A stretch of DNA of 7,574 nucleotides from a bacterium (GTDB taxonomy: Bacteria; Actinomycetota; Acidimicrobiia; Acidimicrobiales; CATQHL01): positions 1 to 7,574 of the forward strand of contig JAPPKQ010000244.1 of NCBI GenBank assembly GCA_028819945.1. The letters are read 5' to 3'. The notes under the pieces are model-generated. The model was not told the origin of the DNA. It did not search any database and was given only the letters and a program-made list of their open reading frames with translations. Positions within the stretch are counted from its first letter, which is position 1; every line of letters begins with the position of its first letter. The position numbers and the translations under genes are program-made. This document shows, piece by piece, positions 1 to 6,248 of the stretch.

Positions 1-785
1 ATGGAGTCCCCCAACTCCTCCCAGCGGTCCCGGAAGGCCGCGACCCGGTCGTCGCCGGCGTCCAGCAGGAACATCACCTCGTAGCGCAGGTCGGCCACGT
101 CGCCGGCGCCCTCGATGTGGCGGGGGTCGTCGAGCAGCGGGGCGCTCACCTCGGGCGGCTCGGGCAGGGGGCGCCCGTCGACCACGTGCGCCAGGGCGTC
201 CAGCAGCAGCAGCAGGCCCTTGCCACCGGCGTCCACCACACCGGCGGTGCGCAGCACCTCCAGCAGCTCCGGGGTGCGCTCCAGGCTCTCCCGCCCGGCC
301 TCGATGGCCTCCTCGATCACCTCGGCCAGCGGCGCCTCCCGCCGGGCCGCGGCCGCCGCGGCCGCCGCCACGTCCTTGCCCACCGTGAGGATGGTGCCCT
401 CCACCGGCCGCGCCACGGCGCCGTAGGCCGCCACCGAGGCCGCCTCCAGGCTGCCGGCCAGGCCGGCGGCGTCGATCGTGACCGCCTCGCGCCAGGCGCC
501 CGCCATGGCCCGCAGGAACTGCGACACGATGATCCCTGAGTTGCCGCGGCCGGCGGCCAGGGCGCTGTCGTAGATGGCCTGGCACACCGAGCGCAGGTCG
601 CAGTCGGCGGGCAGGGCGTCCACCACCGCCCGCAGCGTCAGCGACATGTTCGTGCCCGTGTCGCCGTCGGGCACCGGGTACACGTTCAGGGCGTCGATGA
701 CCGACCGGTGAGCGGCCAGCGCCTCGCTGTAGCGCCGCATCAGCAGGTCGACATGATCGGCGGTCAGCCGATCCAGGGGAGCCAC
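1..785 (-). CDS. DAK2-domain protein, FakA-like fatty acid kinase, C-terminus beyond window
   Basis: About 261 N-terminal residues are present; the gene continues past position 1. In the family, FakA uses ATP to phosphorylate fatty acids held by a FakB/DegV partner in the cytoplasm, feeding them into phospholipid synthesis. Visible hallmarks are ALNVYPVPDGDTGTNM (about residues 32-47, with the Mg-binding aspartates D40 and D42), GRGNSGIIVSQFLR (about 79-92), VEGTILTV, and GVVDAGGKGLLLLLDAL. The visible end, DRWEELGDS, fits the start of the linker after the DAK2 domain. A GTG start at 785 is chosen because the preceding LDRLTADHVDLLM stretch matches the usual FakA N-terminus; ATG at 740 is the alternative. 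Neither start has a clear Shine-Dalgarno. Oddities are a run of eight alanines (345-368) and five CTG leucine codons in a row (201-215). The family assignment is firm, but the substrate is inferred because no FakB gene is visible. Confidence 0.9.
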   Translation of the reverse strand, partial: MAPLDRLTADHVDLLMRRYSEALAAHRSVIDALNVYPVPDGDTGTNMSLTLRAVVDALPADCDLRSVCQAIYDSALAAGRGNSGIIVSQFLRAMAGAWREAVTIDAAGLAGSLEAASVAAYGAVARPVEGTILTVGKDVAAAAAAAARREAPLAEVIEEAIEAGRESLERTPELLEVLRTAGVVDAGGKGLLLLLDALAHVVDGRPLPEPPEVSAPLLDDPRHIEGAGDVADLRYEVMFLLDAGDDRVAAFRDRWEELGDS

Positions 786-1006
786 GCCGCTAAACAATAG
801 CGACGGCAGGTTTCCCGGCCGGCCACCGGCAACGCGGCCCGGTTCGCTGACGGCGACGCAACTCTGCTCACGCCGCCGCCAAGCGCTCGGGCGCCGCGGC
901 TCGCGAGGCCCTCGACGTCTGTGGGACGTGGCCGACAGCCTGATGGTTCAGGCCGCCGACGATGCCGCTGCATCCGCTGTCAGGCAGGCCGGGACTGCGG
1001 CATTAG
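786..1006. other. Gap between the DAK2 gene and the DUF4143 control region, no intact gene
   Basis: This GC-rich stretch has no convincing gene. Short open frames exist on both strands, including one on the minus strand (764-973), but they are rich in Arg, Pro and Ser and match no family I know. On the plus strand, roughly 865-1022, one frame gives an alanine-rich AHAAAKRSGAAAREALDV and a neighbouring frame continues as LWDVADSLMVQAADDAAA up to a TGA at 1020-1022. This could be a frameshifted remnant or chance. No ribosomal protein L28 gene, often a neighbour of DAK2 genes, can be found here. Confidence 0.4.
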
Positions 1007-1081
1007 TCCAGCACGCGCAATGATCAATCTTCAGAACGCGCTATATTTCAGTTTCAGAACGCGCAATTGATCATTGGACAA
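1007..1081 (+). repeat. Three repeats phased at 23 bp upstream of the DUF4143 gene
   Basis: The 12-mer ttcagaacgcgc occurs at 1030-1041 and again at 1053-1064. A 10-of-12 match (tccagcacgcgc) lies at 1007-1018. All three are offset by exactly 23 bp, close to two helical turns, so the acgcgc cores at 1013, 1036 and 1059 face the same side of the DNA. This arrangement is typical of binding sites for a protein that binds cooperatively. The array ends just before the start codon of the ATPase gene, so an operator is the simplest reading. No DNA-binding regulator is encoded next to it. Confidence 0.75.
1018..1076 (+). promoter_or_regulatory. Likely promoter of the DUF4143 gene inside an 11-bp inverted repeat
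   Basis: The arms caatgatcaat (1018-1028) and attgatcattg (1066-1076) are perfect reverse complements separated by 37 bp. Each carries the palindromic core tgatca. Between them lies tatatt (1042-1047), a near-consensus -10 box in an AT-rich patch that contrasts with the GC-rich surroundings. No clear -35 box is seen about 17 bp upstream, where the left arm lies. Transcription would begin near 1054, giving a short leader before ATG 1089. The inverted arms interleave with the 23-bp repeats, so a repressor or autoregulator could cover the promoter. Confidence 0.5.
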
Positions 1082-1088
1082 GGCCGTC

Positions 1089-2372
1089 ATGGGTGAGGCG
1101 CCAGCAACTCTCACGATGCCCGGGTATCTGCCGCGTATCGTGGACGCTGAGGTAGAGAGTGCTCTGCGGCGCCGGGGGGCGGTCCTCATCGAAGGCACCC
1201 GCGGTTGCGGCAAGACGTGGACCGCTCGTCGCTTCGCCCTGAGTGAGGTTCGCCTGGACAGCGAAGCGACCCTGCTGCTGGCCGCGTCGGACCCCGAGGC
1301 GGTGTTGCGCGGGCCGACCCCGCGCCTGCTGGACGAGTGGCAGAACGCTCCGCAGCTATGGAACCGTGTTCGACGCCACTGCGACGACCGCCCCGGACAC
1401 GGCCACTTCATCCTCACCGGGACGGCGACGCCGCAGGACGACCTCACTCGGCACACCGGCACGGGGCGCATCAGCCGGGTGCTGCTGCGGACGCTGTCCC
1501 TGTGGGAGATGGGGCGTTCCAGCGGTTCCGTTTCGATCCGGGGACTGTTCGAAGGTGAGGGGGCCTCGTGCCTGCCCGACGAGACCCGAGGCCTGCGAGA
1601 GATCGCCGCTCTCATCTGCACTGGCGGCTGGCCGCAGAACCTCCAGCAGGACGAGAATGACGCACTCGAGTCGCTCGGCGACTACGTGAACGAGGTCGTT
1701 CGGCTGGACGTTCCTGCAGCGAACGGGGTCCGCTCCAACCCGGGGGCTGTGCAGCGGCTGATGCTGTCGGTCGCGCACAGCATCTCCACGGAGGCCAAGA
1801 TGACGAAGCTGGCGTCGGACATGAGCACGGACACGATGCCGAGCCGCAACACCGTCGCCGCCTATCTGGAAGCGCTGCGGCGCATCTTCGTCGTGGAGGA
1901 TCAGCCCGCGTGGTCGGTGAACCTGAACTCGAGGGCGACCCTGCGGAAGGAGTCCAAGCGCCATTTCGTCGATCCGTCGCTGGCGGCGGCCATGCTGCGG
2001 GCCACACCGGATCGCCTGCTCGCCAACCATGTCGTCTTCGGACAGTTGTTCGAATCGCTGACAGTCCGGGACCTGCGGATCTACGGCGGGGCCGACCGGG
2101 GCAGCGTCTACCACTACCGGGACAACACCGGTCTGGAGGCCGACGCAATCATCGAGCGCACCGACGGCTCCTGGATCGCCGTCGAGGTCAAGCTGAACTC
2201 CGGCGGCGCGTCGGTCGATAAGGCGGCGAGGTCGCTGCTCAGGCTCAGGGACAAGGTGGCACCTAGGCGTCGCGACGAACTGGCCGCCCTCCTCGTGGTG
2301 ACTTCCACCGGCGCCGCTTACCGCCGCCCCGACGGAGTACAGGTGGCCCCCATCACCACGCTGGCCCCCTGA
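1089..2372 (+). CDS. AAA ATPase of the AAA_14/DUF4143 family
   Basis: A 427-residue cytosolic protein with the usual two-part architecture of this family. The N-terminal ATPase has Walker A GTRGCGKT (36-43), Walker B in LLDEWQ (80-85), the family-typical PRLLDEWQNAPQLWNRVR context, and a sensor-like FILTGTATP (107-115). The C-terminal DUF4143 part has HFVDPSLAAAML (292-303), then ADAII and IAVEVK (about 351-368), whose D352, E366 and K368 resemble a PD-(D/E)xK nuclease core. The cellular role of the family is not established, although members are common in accessory DNA. ATG 1089 is preferred, with AAGG five bases upstream; TTG 1074 is possible, and an in-frame TGA at 1068 blocks anything earlier. 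By eye, codon third positions are less G/C-biased than in pckG, which with its isolation suggests horizontal acquisition. The family assignment is sure; function is unknown. Confidence 0.93.
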   Translation: MGEAPATLTMPGYLPRIVDAEVESALRRRGAVLIEGTRGCGKTWTARRFALSEVRLDSEATLLLAASDPEAVLRGPTPRLLDEWQNAPQLWNRVRRHCDDRPGHGHFILTGTATPQDDLTRHTGTGRISRVLLRTLSLWEMGRSSGSVSIRGLFEGEGASCLPDETRGLREIAALICTGGWPQNLQQDENDALESLGDYVNEVVRLDVPAANGVRSNPGAVQRLMLSVAHSISTEAKMTKLASDMSTDTMPSRNTVAAYLEALRRIFVVEDQPAWSVNLNSRATLRKESKRHFVDPSLAAAMLRATPDRLLANHVVFGQLFESLTVRDLRIYGGADRGSVYHYRDNTGLEADAIIERTDGSWIAVEVKLNSGGASVDKAARSLLRLRDKVAPRRRDELAALLVVTSTGAAYRRPDGVQVAPITTLAP

Positions 2373-2599
2373 CAGGGGCACCCGGGGGCTTGCTTCGAGC
2401 GGAATTGTCAAAGGCCGACTCCCGGATTGTGGGCTCGGGCGACACTGCGAGGTTCATGTCTCCCACTAGGCCCCCCTCGACACTTCGGGGGGGCGCCCCG
2501 CCGCGCGGGGGCGCCCCCGCGACTACCCTGCGGGCACGCTCGGCGGGTCCTCGCCGGGCGCTGTCACATATCGGGGACACCGGCCGGGGAGAGCGACGC
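2373..2599. other. Intergenic region between the DUF4143 and cold-shock-like genes
   Basis: A gap of 227 bp with no supported gene. It holds the GC-rich hairpins at 2471-2518 and, just before the next start codon, a strong ribosome-binding site GGGGAGAG (2586-2593, six bases from the ATG). The promoter of the cold-shock-like gene and pckG is expected between about 2519 and 2585, but I see no convincing -35/-10 pair. The sequence catatc near 2567-2572 is a weak -10 candidate. Confidence 0.5.
2471..2518. terminator. GC-rich double hairpin, possible terminator of the DUF4143 gene
   Basis: The first stem pairs ccccccTcga (2471-2480, with T bulged) with tcgggggg (2485-2493) around the loop cact. 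The second pairs gggggcgcccc (2489-2499) with ggggcgccccc (2508-2518) around an 8-base spacer. Each second-stem arm contains its own palindrome, ggggcgcccc, so several mutually exclusive folds are possible. No T-run follows, so if it terminates transcription it does so without the classical U tract. It may instead be a dispersed repeat or a supercoiling-sensitive structure. Confidence 0.45.
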
Positions 2600-2827
2600 A
2601 TGCAGGGAGTCATCAAGTCATACGACCCGGTAACCGGTGACGGCGTCGTCGTGCGCGACACCGACTTCATCGAGTGCGACCTCGCCGAGGGCGCCCTGGA
2701 GGGATCGGTGTTCCGCTTCCTGCGCCAGGGCCAGCGGGTGATCTTCGACCTCGACGACGACGGCCGCGCCACCGCCCTGCGCCTCGGCAGCGAGGTGGAC
2801 ATGGGCACGCCGCCCCACCTCTACTGA
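2600..2827 (+). CDS. Small divergent cold-shock-domain-like protein
   Basis: A 75-residue protein that aligns by eye along the whole cold-shock OB fold. MQGVIKSYDPVTGDGVVV corresponds to the first strands, and LRQGQRVIFDLDDDGRATALRL to the conserved L-x-x-G-Q-x-V-x-F segment and last strand. It departs from classical Csp proteins at the nucleic-acid-binding motifs. RNP1 (KGFGFI) is replaced by TGDGVV, the nearby Trp-Phe by Ser-Tyr, and RNP2 (VFVH) by an acidic stretch around IECDL. The aromatic surface is therefore mostly lost and the protein is acidic, so RNA binding is doubtful. The start at 2600 has a strong GGGGAGAG six bases upstream; the longer open frame from 2390 has no such support. 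Its stop lies 30 bp before pckG, suggesting cotranscription. The function is unknown. Confidence 0.82.
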   Translation: MQGVIKSYDPVTGDGVVVRDTDFIECDLAEGALEGSVFRFLRQGQRVIFDLDDDGRATALRLGSEVDMGTPPHLY

Positions 2828-2857
2828 GATCGGCGGCACCGTGCGGCGAGCAGCCCC

Positions 2858-4669
2858 ATGACCACGACCGAAGTCAGAGCCGCCACAACCCACCAGCGCC
2901 TCCTCGACTGGGTGGAGGAATGCCGGCAGATCCTCGGGCCCGACGACGTCCACTGGTGCGACGGCAGCGAGGCCGAGTGGGAGCGGCTCTGCGCCTCCCT
3001 GGAGGCCTCGGGGACCCTCCACCGGCTCAACCCCGACCTGCGCCCCAACAGCTTCCTGGCGCGCTCGGATCCCGCCGACGTCGCCCGGGTGGAGGATCGC
3101 ACCTTCATCGCCTCGGTCGACGCCGACGACGCCGGACCGACCAACAACTGGCGCGCCCCTGCCGAACTGAAGGCGGAGCTGCTCGAGCACTTCCGGGGCT
3201 CCATGGCGGGGCGTACGATGTACGTGATCCCCTTCAGCATGGGGCCGCTGCGGTCGCACATCTCCCAGATCGGCGTGCAGCTCACCGACTCGGCCTACGT
3301 GGTGGTGAACATGCGGATCATGGCACGCATCGGCGACGAGGTGCTGGCCCAACTCGGCACCGACGGCGACTTCGTGCCGTGCCTGCACTCGGTCGGGCGC
3401 CCGCTGAGTGACGGGCACCCCGACGATCCGTGGCCCTGCGACACCGACAACAAGTACATTGCCCACTTCCCCGAGACCCGGGAGATCTGGTCCTACGGGT
3501 CGGGCTACGGCGGCAACGCCCTGCTGGGCAAGAAGTGCTTCGCCCTGCGCATCGCCTCGGTCATGGCCCGCGACGACGGCTGGCTGGCCGAGCACATGCT
3601 GATCATGAGCGTCACCCCGCCCAGGGGACCGAAGTACTACGTGGCCGGGGCCTTCCCGTCGGCCTGCGGCAAGACCAACATGGCCATGATGGTGCCGACG
3701 CTTCCGGGCTGGAAGGTCGAGACGGTGGGCGACGACATCGCCTGGATGCACTTCGGCGAGGACGGGCGCCTTTACGCCATCAACCCCGAGCACGGCTTCT
3801 TCGGCGTGGCCCCGAACACGTCCTACCGCACCAACCCCAACGGCATCGAGACCTTGTGGGGCAACTGCATCTTCACCAACACGGCCGCCACCGCCGACGG
3901 CGACGTTTGGTGGGCCGACCTCACCCCCACCCCGCCGGAAGGACTGACCGACTGGCGTGGACGACCCTGGTCGCCCGGTAGTGGCGAACCGGCGGCGCAT
4001 CCCAACGCCCGCTTCACGGCGCCCGCCTCCCAGTGCCCCTCGATAGCGCCCGAGTGGGAGGACCCCGCCGGCGTGCCGATCTCCGCAATCGTCTTCGGCG
4101 GTCGCCGGGCACGCAACGCCCCGCTGGTCACCGCGGCGCGCGACTGGCGCCACGGCGTGTTCCTGGGCTCGATCCTCAGTTCGGAGACCACTGCGGCAGC
4201 CGAGGGCGAGATGGGCAGGGTGCGCTTCGACCCCTTCGCCATGCGGCCGTTCTGCGGCTACAACATGGGCGACTACATGGCCCACTGGCTGGAGGTCGCC
4301 GCCGGCCGCGACCCGTCCCGCCTGCCGCAGATGTTCTGGGTGAACTGGTTCCGGCGCGGCGACGACGGGCGCTTCCTGTGGCCCGGATTCGGCGACAACT
4401 GCCGCGTGCTGCGCTGGATCACCGAGCGGGTGGAGGGGCGCGCCGAGTCCGTCGAGACCCCGCTGGGGTTCAGCCCGACGTCCGATGCCCTCGACCTGTC
4501 GGGGCTACCGGTGCCGCCGGAGGACATGGACGAGTTGCTGTCGGTGGACCGGGAGGCCTGGCGAGGTGAGGTCGACCTCATCAGGGAGCACTTCGACTCC
4601 TTCGGCAGGCACCTGCCGGGAGAACTCTGGGAGGAGCTGGCGCTCCTGGAGAAGCGGCTGGAGGCCTGA
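2858..4669 (+). CDS. pckG: Phosphoenolpyruvate carboxykinase (GTP)
   Basis: A 603-residue cytosolic enzyme, the normal length for the GTP-dependent class, interconverting oxaloacetate plus GTP with PEP, CO2 and GDP at the entry to gluconeogenesis. Diagnostic segments are in order: VEDRTF (R81, substrate binding), [15 protein letters not shown] (about 212-226), EHMLI with H246 as a likely Mn ligand, the P-loop [13 protein letters not shown] (263-275) with the hyper-reactive C270 typical of GTP-type enzymes, the metal-binding GDDIAW (291-296), NARF (R385), and the C-terminal FWVNWFRR and WPGFGDN segments. All expected motifs are intact. ATG 2858 has only a weak upstream purine stretch, fitting translation within an operon behind the cold-shock-like gene 30 bp upstream. 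Its stop faces the convergent RAM-domain gene five bases away, leaving no room for a separate terminator. Confidence 0.98.
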   Translation: MTTTEVRAATTHQRLLDWVEECRQILGPDDVHWCDGSEAEWERLCASLEASGTLHRLNPDLRPNSFLARSDPADVARVEDRTFIASVDADDAGPTNNWRAPAELKAELLEHFRGSMAGRTMYVIPFSMGPLRSHISQIGVQLTDSAYVVVNMRIMARIGDEVLAQLGTDGDFVPCLHSVGRPLSDGHPDDPWPCDTDNKYIAHFPETREIWSYGSGYGGNALLGKKCFALRIASVMARDDGWLAEHMLIMSVTPPRGPKYYVAGAFPSACGKTNMAMMVPTLPGWKVETVGDDIAWMHFGEDGRLYAINPEHGFFGVAPNTSYRTNPNGIETLWGNCIFTNTAATADGDVWWADLTPTPPEGLTDWRGRPWSPGSGEPAAHPNARFTAPASQCPSIAPEWEDPAGVPISAIVFGGRRARNAPLVTAARDWRHGVFLGSILSSETTAAAEGEMGRVRFDPFAMRPFCGYNMGDYMAHWLEVAAGRDPSRLPQMFWVNWFRRGDDGRFLWPGFGDNCRVLRWITERVEGRAESVETPLGFSPTSDALDLSGLPVPPEDMDELLSVDREAWRGEVDLIREHFDSFGRHLPGELWEELALLEKRLEA

Positions 4670-4674
4670 GGGGC

Positions 4675-4911
4675 TCAGATCTCCACGACGGGGCAGGTCA
4701 GCGTGCGCGTGATGCCGCCCACCGCCTGGATCCGGCTGATCACCATGTGCCCGAGGCTGTTCATGTCGGCGGCGGTGGCCCTCACGATCACGTCGTAGGG
4801 ACCGGTCATCACGTCGGTGGCCTCCACGCCGTCCATGCCCCGGATGCTGCGGGCAACCTCGGCCGCCTGGTCCATCTCGGTCTGGATGAGGATGTACGCA
4901 CTCACCGACAT
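4675..4911 (-). CDS. Stand-alone Lrp/AsnC ligand-binding (RAM) domain protein
   Basis: A 78-residue protein equal to the C-terminal effector domain of Lrp/AsnC regulators, without the helix-turn-helix. Seen in the sequence are a first strand SAYILIQTE, a helix with QAAEVARSIRGMDGV, the diagnostic VMTGPYDVIVRATA (about 34-46), a second helix, and the closing GGITRTLTCPVVEI. In the family this alpha-beta fold forms dimers or octamers that bind amino acids or related small molecules, and stand-alone versions may modulate full-length Lrp proteins. The start at 4911 is fixed by GGAGGAGG (4924-4917) five bases upstream; a longer open frame to 5244 overlaps the membrane protein gene and is rejected. 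It lies downstream of and in line with the membrane protein, converges on pckG, and probably has its own promoter. The ligand and target are unknown. Confidence 0.9.
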   Translation of the reverse strand: MSVSAYILIQTEMDQAAEVARSIRGMDGVEATDVMTGPYDVIVRATAADMNSLGHMVISRIQAVGGITRTLTCPVVEI

Positions 4912-4929
4912 CTCGACCTCCTCCGCGTG

Positions 4930-4963
4930 AGGTGACGCGACAATCGTAGGTGACCGCACCTGA
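4930..4963 (-). promoter_or_regulatory. Candidate operator/promoter ahead of the RAM-domain gene
   Basis: The gap of 86 bp contains aggtgac twice (4930-4936 and 4948-4954), 18 bp apart. The second copy forms a small inverted repeat, aggtg-accg-cacct (4948-4961). On the minus strand TACGAT (about 4949-4944) could be a -10 box, though no well-spaced -35 is evident. These short motifs fit a regulated promoter separate from the upstream genes, but chance cannot be excluded in so short a region. Confidence 0.3.
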
Positions 4964-4997
4964 CAGCCGACAGGTTCGTGGCCCGGCGGCGGCCGGC

Positions 4998-5369
4998 TCA
5001 GCCGATGATCATGGTCCGGATGATGAGCCCGGTGATGAAGAGCCCTCCCCAGCCGTAGAGCAGGTGACGCCGGGTCCGGCTCAGGTGGCCGCGATAGCTG
5101 AAGAGGATGCCGAGCGCGGCGAGGGTGACGAAGCCGTAGAAGGTGTGGACGCCCGACACCGCCCGTCCCTGACCCGCCTGGAGGCCCACGCCGAGCCCCA
5201 CCTCGACGACCAGCAGCACCTGCACGAGCGCCACGAACCACCACATGGCGCGCACCCGCAGCCGCGCCAGGCGGTGCGCGGCCAGGGCCCAGACCGCCGC
5301 TGCCCCGTTGCCGGCCAGGACGACCCAGGCGAGCGTGCTGTGTGCCGCCGAGAGCGAGCCGAACCCCAC
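4998..5369 (-). CDS. Small four-helix integral membrane protein
   Basis: A protein of 123 residues that I do not recognise as a named family. Four hydrophobic segments are visible, at about 11-31, 42-63, 73-92 and 103-122. They are separated by Arg-rich loops (HRLARLRVR and SYRGHLSRTRRH) that should lie on the cytoplasmic side, placing both ends outside or periplasmic-facing. Histidines at positions 10 and 75 (SGVHTFYGF) lie at or near helix ends and might bind a cofactor, but this is conjecture. The GTG start at 5369 is the only usable one before an in-frame TGA, with a weak TGAGG upstream. It follows the PIG-L deacetylase by 36 bp in the same orientation, so the two are probably cotranscribed. 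In mycobacteria, mca is also followed by a small gene of unknown function, but I cannot show homology. Confidence 0.8.
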   Translation of the reverse strand: MGFGSLSAAHSTLAWVVLAGNGAAAVWALAAHRLARLRVRAMWWFVALVQVLLVVEVGLGVGLQAGQGRAVSGVHTFYGFVTLAALGILFSYRGHLSRTRRHLLYGWGGLFITGLIIRTMIIG

Positions 5370-5380
5370 CGTGGCCTCAG

Positions 5381-5398
5381 CGGCGCCGGGCGGCGCCG
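5381..5398. repeat. Repeated palindrome between the deacetylase and membrane protein genes
   Basis: The palindrome cggcgccg occurs twice (5381-5388 and 5391-5398) around gg. The RNA can form one 8-bp stem from the two copies, though the two-base loop is too tight and the innermost pairs would open. It sits in the 36-bp gap between cotranscribed genes and may slow decay or attenuate the downstream gene. In DNA this GC-rich it may also be incidental. Confidence 0.4.
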
Positions 5399-5405
5399 AC
5401 CATCC

Positions 5406-6197
5406 TCAGGCGAACAGGTCGGGCGCCTGCGGGCCGTTGCGCGGCCGGTCGGGACGCACGAACCATTCGGTGCCGAAAGCGGCGGCGAAGTCCCCCTCCG
5501 GCAGGCTCAGGAAGAAGGAGTCCGCCCCGATCTGGCTGGCGTGGGCGGCCATGGCGGCCCGCTTCAGATCCAGCACGCCGGTGACGTCCACGGCATGGGT
5601 GATGTCGGCGTCGGGCAGGCCGAAATCCTCGCTGTCGACGCGCTCGGTGCGCTCGGCGTTGAGCGGTGTGCCGGCGCGTTCGGCCGCCTCGACCATCTCG
5701 CGGACCCGGTCGCGGTTCATGGTCGCCCAGTAGAGCCGCGGCGTGCCCGCCAGCTCGGCCGCCCGGGTGCCGACCCGGTGCACGGCCACGTGGTCGGGAT
5801 GGCCGTAGCCGCCGTGGCTGTCGTAGATGGTCAGCACGTCCGCGCCCTCGGTGGCCAGGATCCCGGCCAGCCGCCGGGCGGCCTCGTTCACGTCGGCCTG
5901 CCAGAACGACTCGGGGGCATCGTTGGTGGACACGCCGGCCATGCCGGAGTCGCGGTAGCCCAGGAACACCACCCGGTGGCATCCCAGCACGGCCGCCGAG
6001 TCGCGGGTCTCGCGCTCGCGCCAGGCGCCGAGGTCCTCGCCGTCGGGCACGACGCCGGGGATCTGCTCCCCCTCCTCGCCCCGCGTGGCCAGCACCACCA
6101 CCACCCGGTGGCCGGCCGCGGCCGCCTTGGCCATGGTGCCCCCGGTGGCGATCGCCTCGTCGTCGGGGTGGGCATGGAAGCAGACCAGGGTCGCCAC
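5406..6197 (-). CDS. PIG-L family deacetylase, Mca/MshB-like
   Basis: A 263-residue zinc amidohydrolase of the LmbE/PIG-L fold. The N-terminus carries HAHPDDE (8-14), where H10 and D13 are the expected zinc ligands and D12 the general base. GYGHPDHVAVHRVG (about 131-143) supplies the third histidine. The C-terminal part has MAAHASQIGADSFF and GTEWF, as in mycothiol-related members. In actinobacteria these enzymes are MshB (deacetylates GlcNAc-Ins in mycothiol synthesis) or Mca (cleaves mycothiol S-conjugates for detoxification). Which of the two, or another N-acetyl sugar deacetylase, cannot be settled here. Length is slightly below the roughly 290-300 residues usual for Mca/MshB. The GTG start at 6197 places the motif right at the N-terminus as in homologues; the open frame continues upstream to 6782 only by overlapping the racemase gene. 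The membrane protein gene follows by 36 bp. Confidence 0.92.
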   Translation of the reverse strand: MATLVCFHAHPDDEAIATGGTMAKAAAAGHRVVVVLATRGEEGEQIPGVVPDGEDLGAWRERETRDSAAVLGCHRVVFLGYRDSGMAGVSTNDAPESFWQADVNEAARRLAGILATEGADVLTIYDSHGGYGHPDHVAVHRVGTRAAELAGTPRLYWATMNRDRVREMVEAAERAGTPLNAERTERVDSEDFGLPDADITHAVDVTGVLDLKRAAMAAHASQIGADSFFLSLPEGDFAAAFGTEWFVRPDRPRNGPQAPDLFA

Positions 6198-6227
6198 GGC
6201 GCTCAGGCTACGGCTCCGAACACCGTC

Positions 6228-6248
6228 ATCCCGGCGTCGGCCGGGGAT
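6228..6248. repeat. Hairpin resembling a dispersed palindromic repeat
   Basis: The arms cccggc (6230-6235) and gccggg (6240-6245) enclose the loop gtcg. The stem extends with at/at across a bulged g at 6246. With its flanks it reads gtcatccc...ggggatccatg (6226-6253), the layout of a short palindromic repeat scattered through many proteobacterial genomes and often mistranslated as VIPAxAG. One plus-strand frame here gives TVIPASAGDPWA. It lies in the 77-bp gap between the racemase stop and the deacetylase start and may also act as an intercistronic stem-loop; no T-run accompanies it. Confidence 0.5.

Noticed and set aside
764..973. 69-codon minus-strand open frame upstream of the DAK2 gene
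   Set aside because: Arg/Pro/Ser-rich composition, no recognisable motif, no ribosome-binding site, and it overlaps the DAK2 start region.
1007..1081. CRISPR array or plasmid-type replication origin
   Set aside because: Only three short repeats without true spacers, no cas or rep gene nearby, and the placement directly before a coding start fits a control region better.
1356..2411. Minus-strand open frame opposite the DUF4143 gene
   Set aside because: No motifs, and the plus strand carries intact Walker A and B and DUF4143 signatures.
2618..4285. Long minus-strand open frame opposite pckG and the cold-shock-like gene
   Set aside because: It is a shadow of strongly G/C-biased third positions; its His/Gly/Val-rich translation matches no family, while the plus strand encodes clear PEP carboxykinase.
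4912..5244. N-terminal extension of the RAM-domain protein
   Set aside because: It overlaps the membrane protein gene; the GGAGGAGG before 4911 fixes the start.
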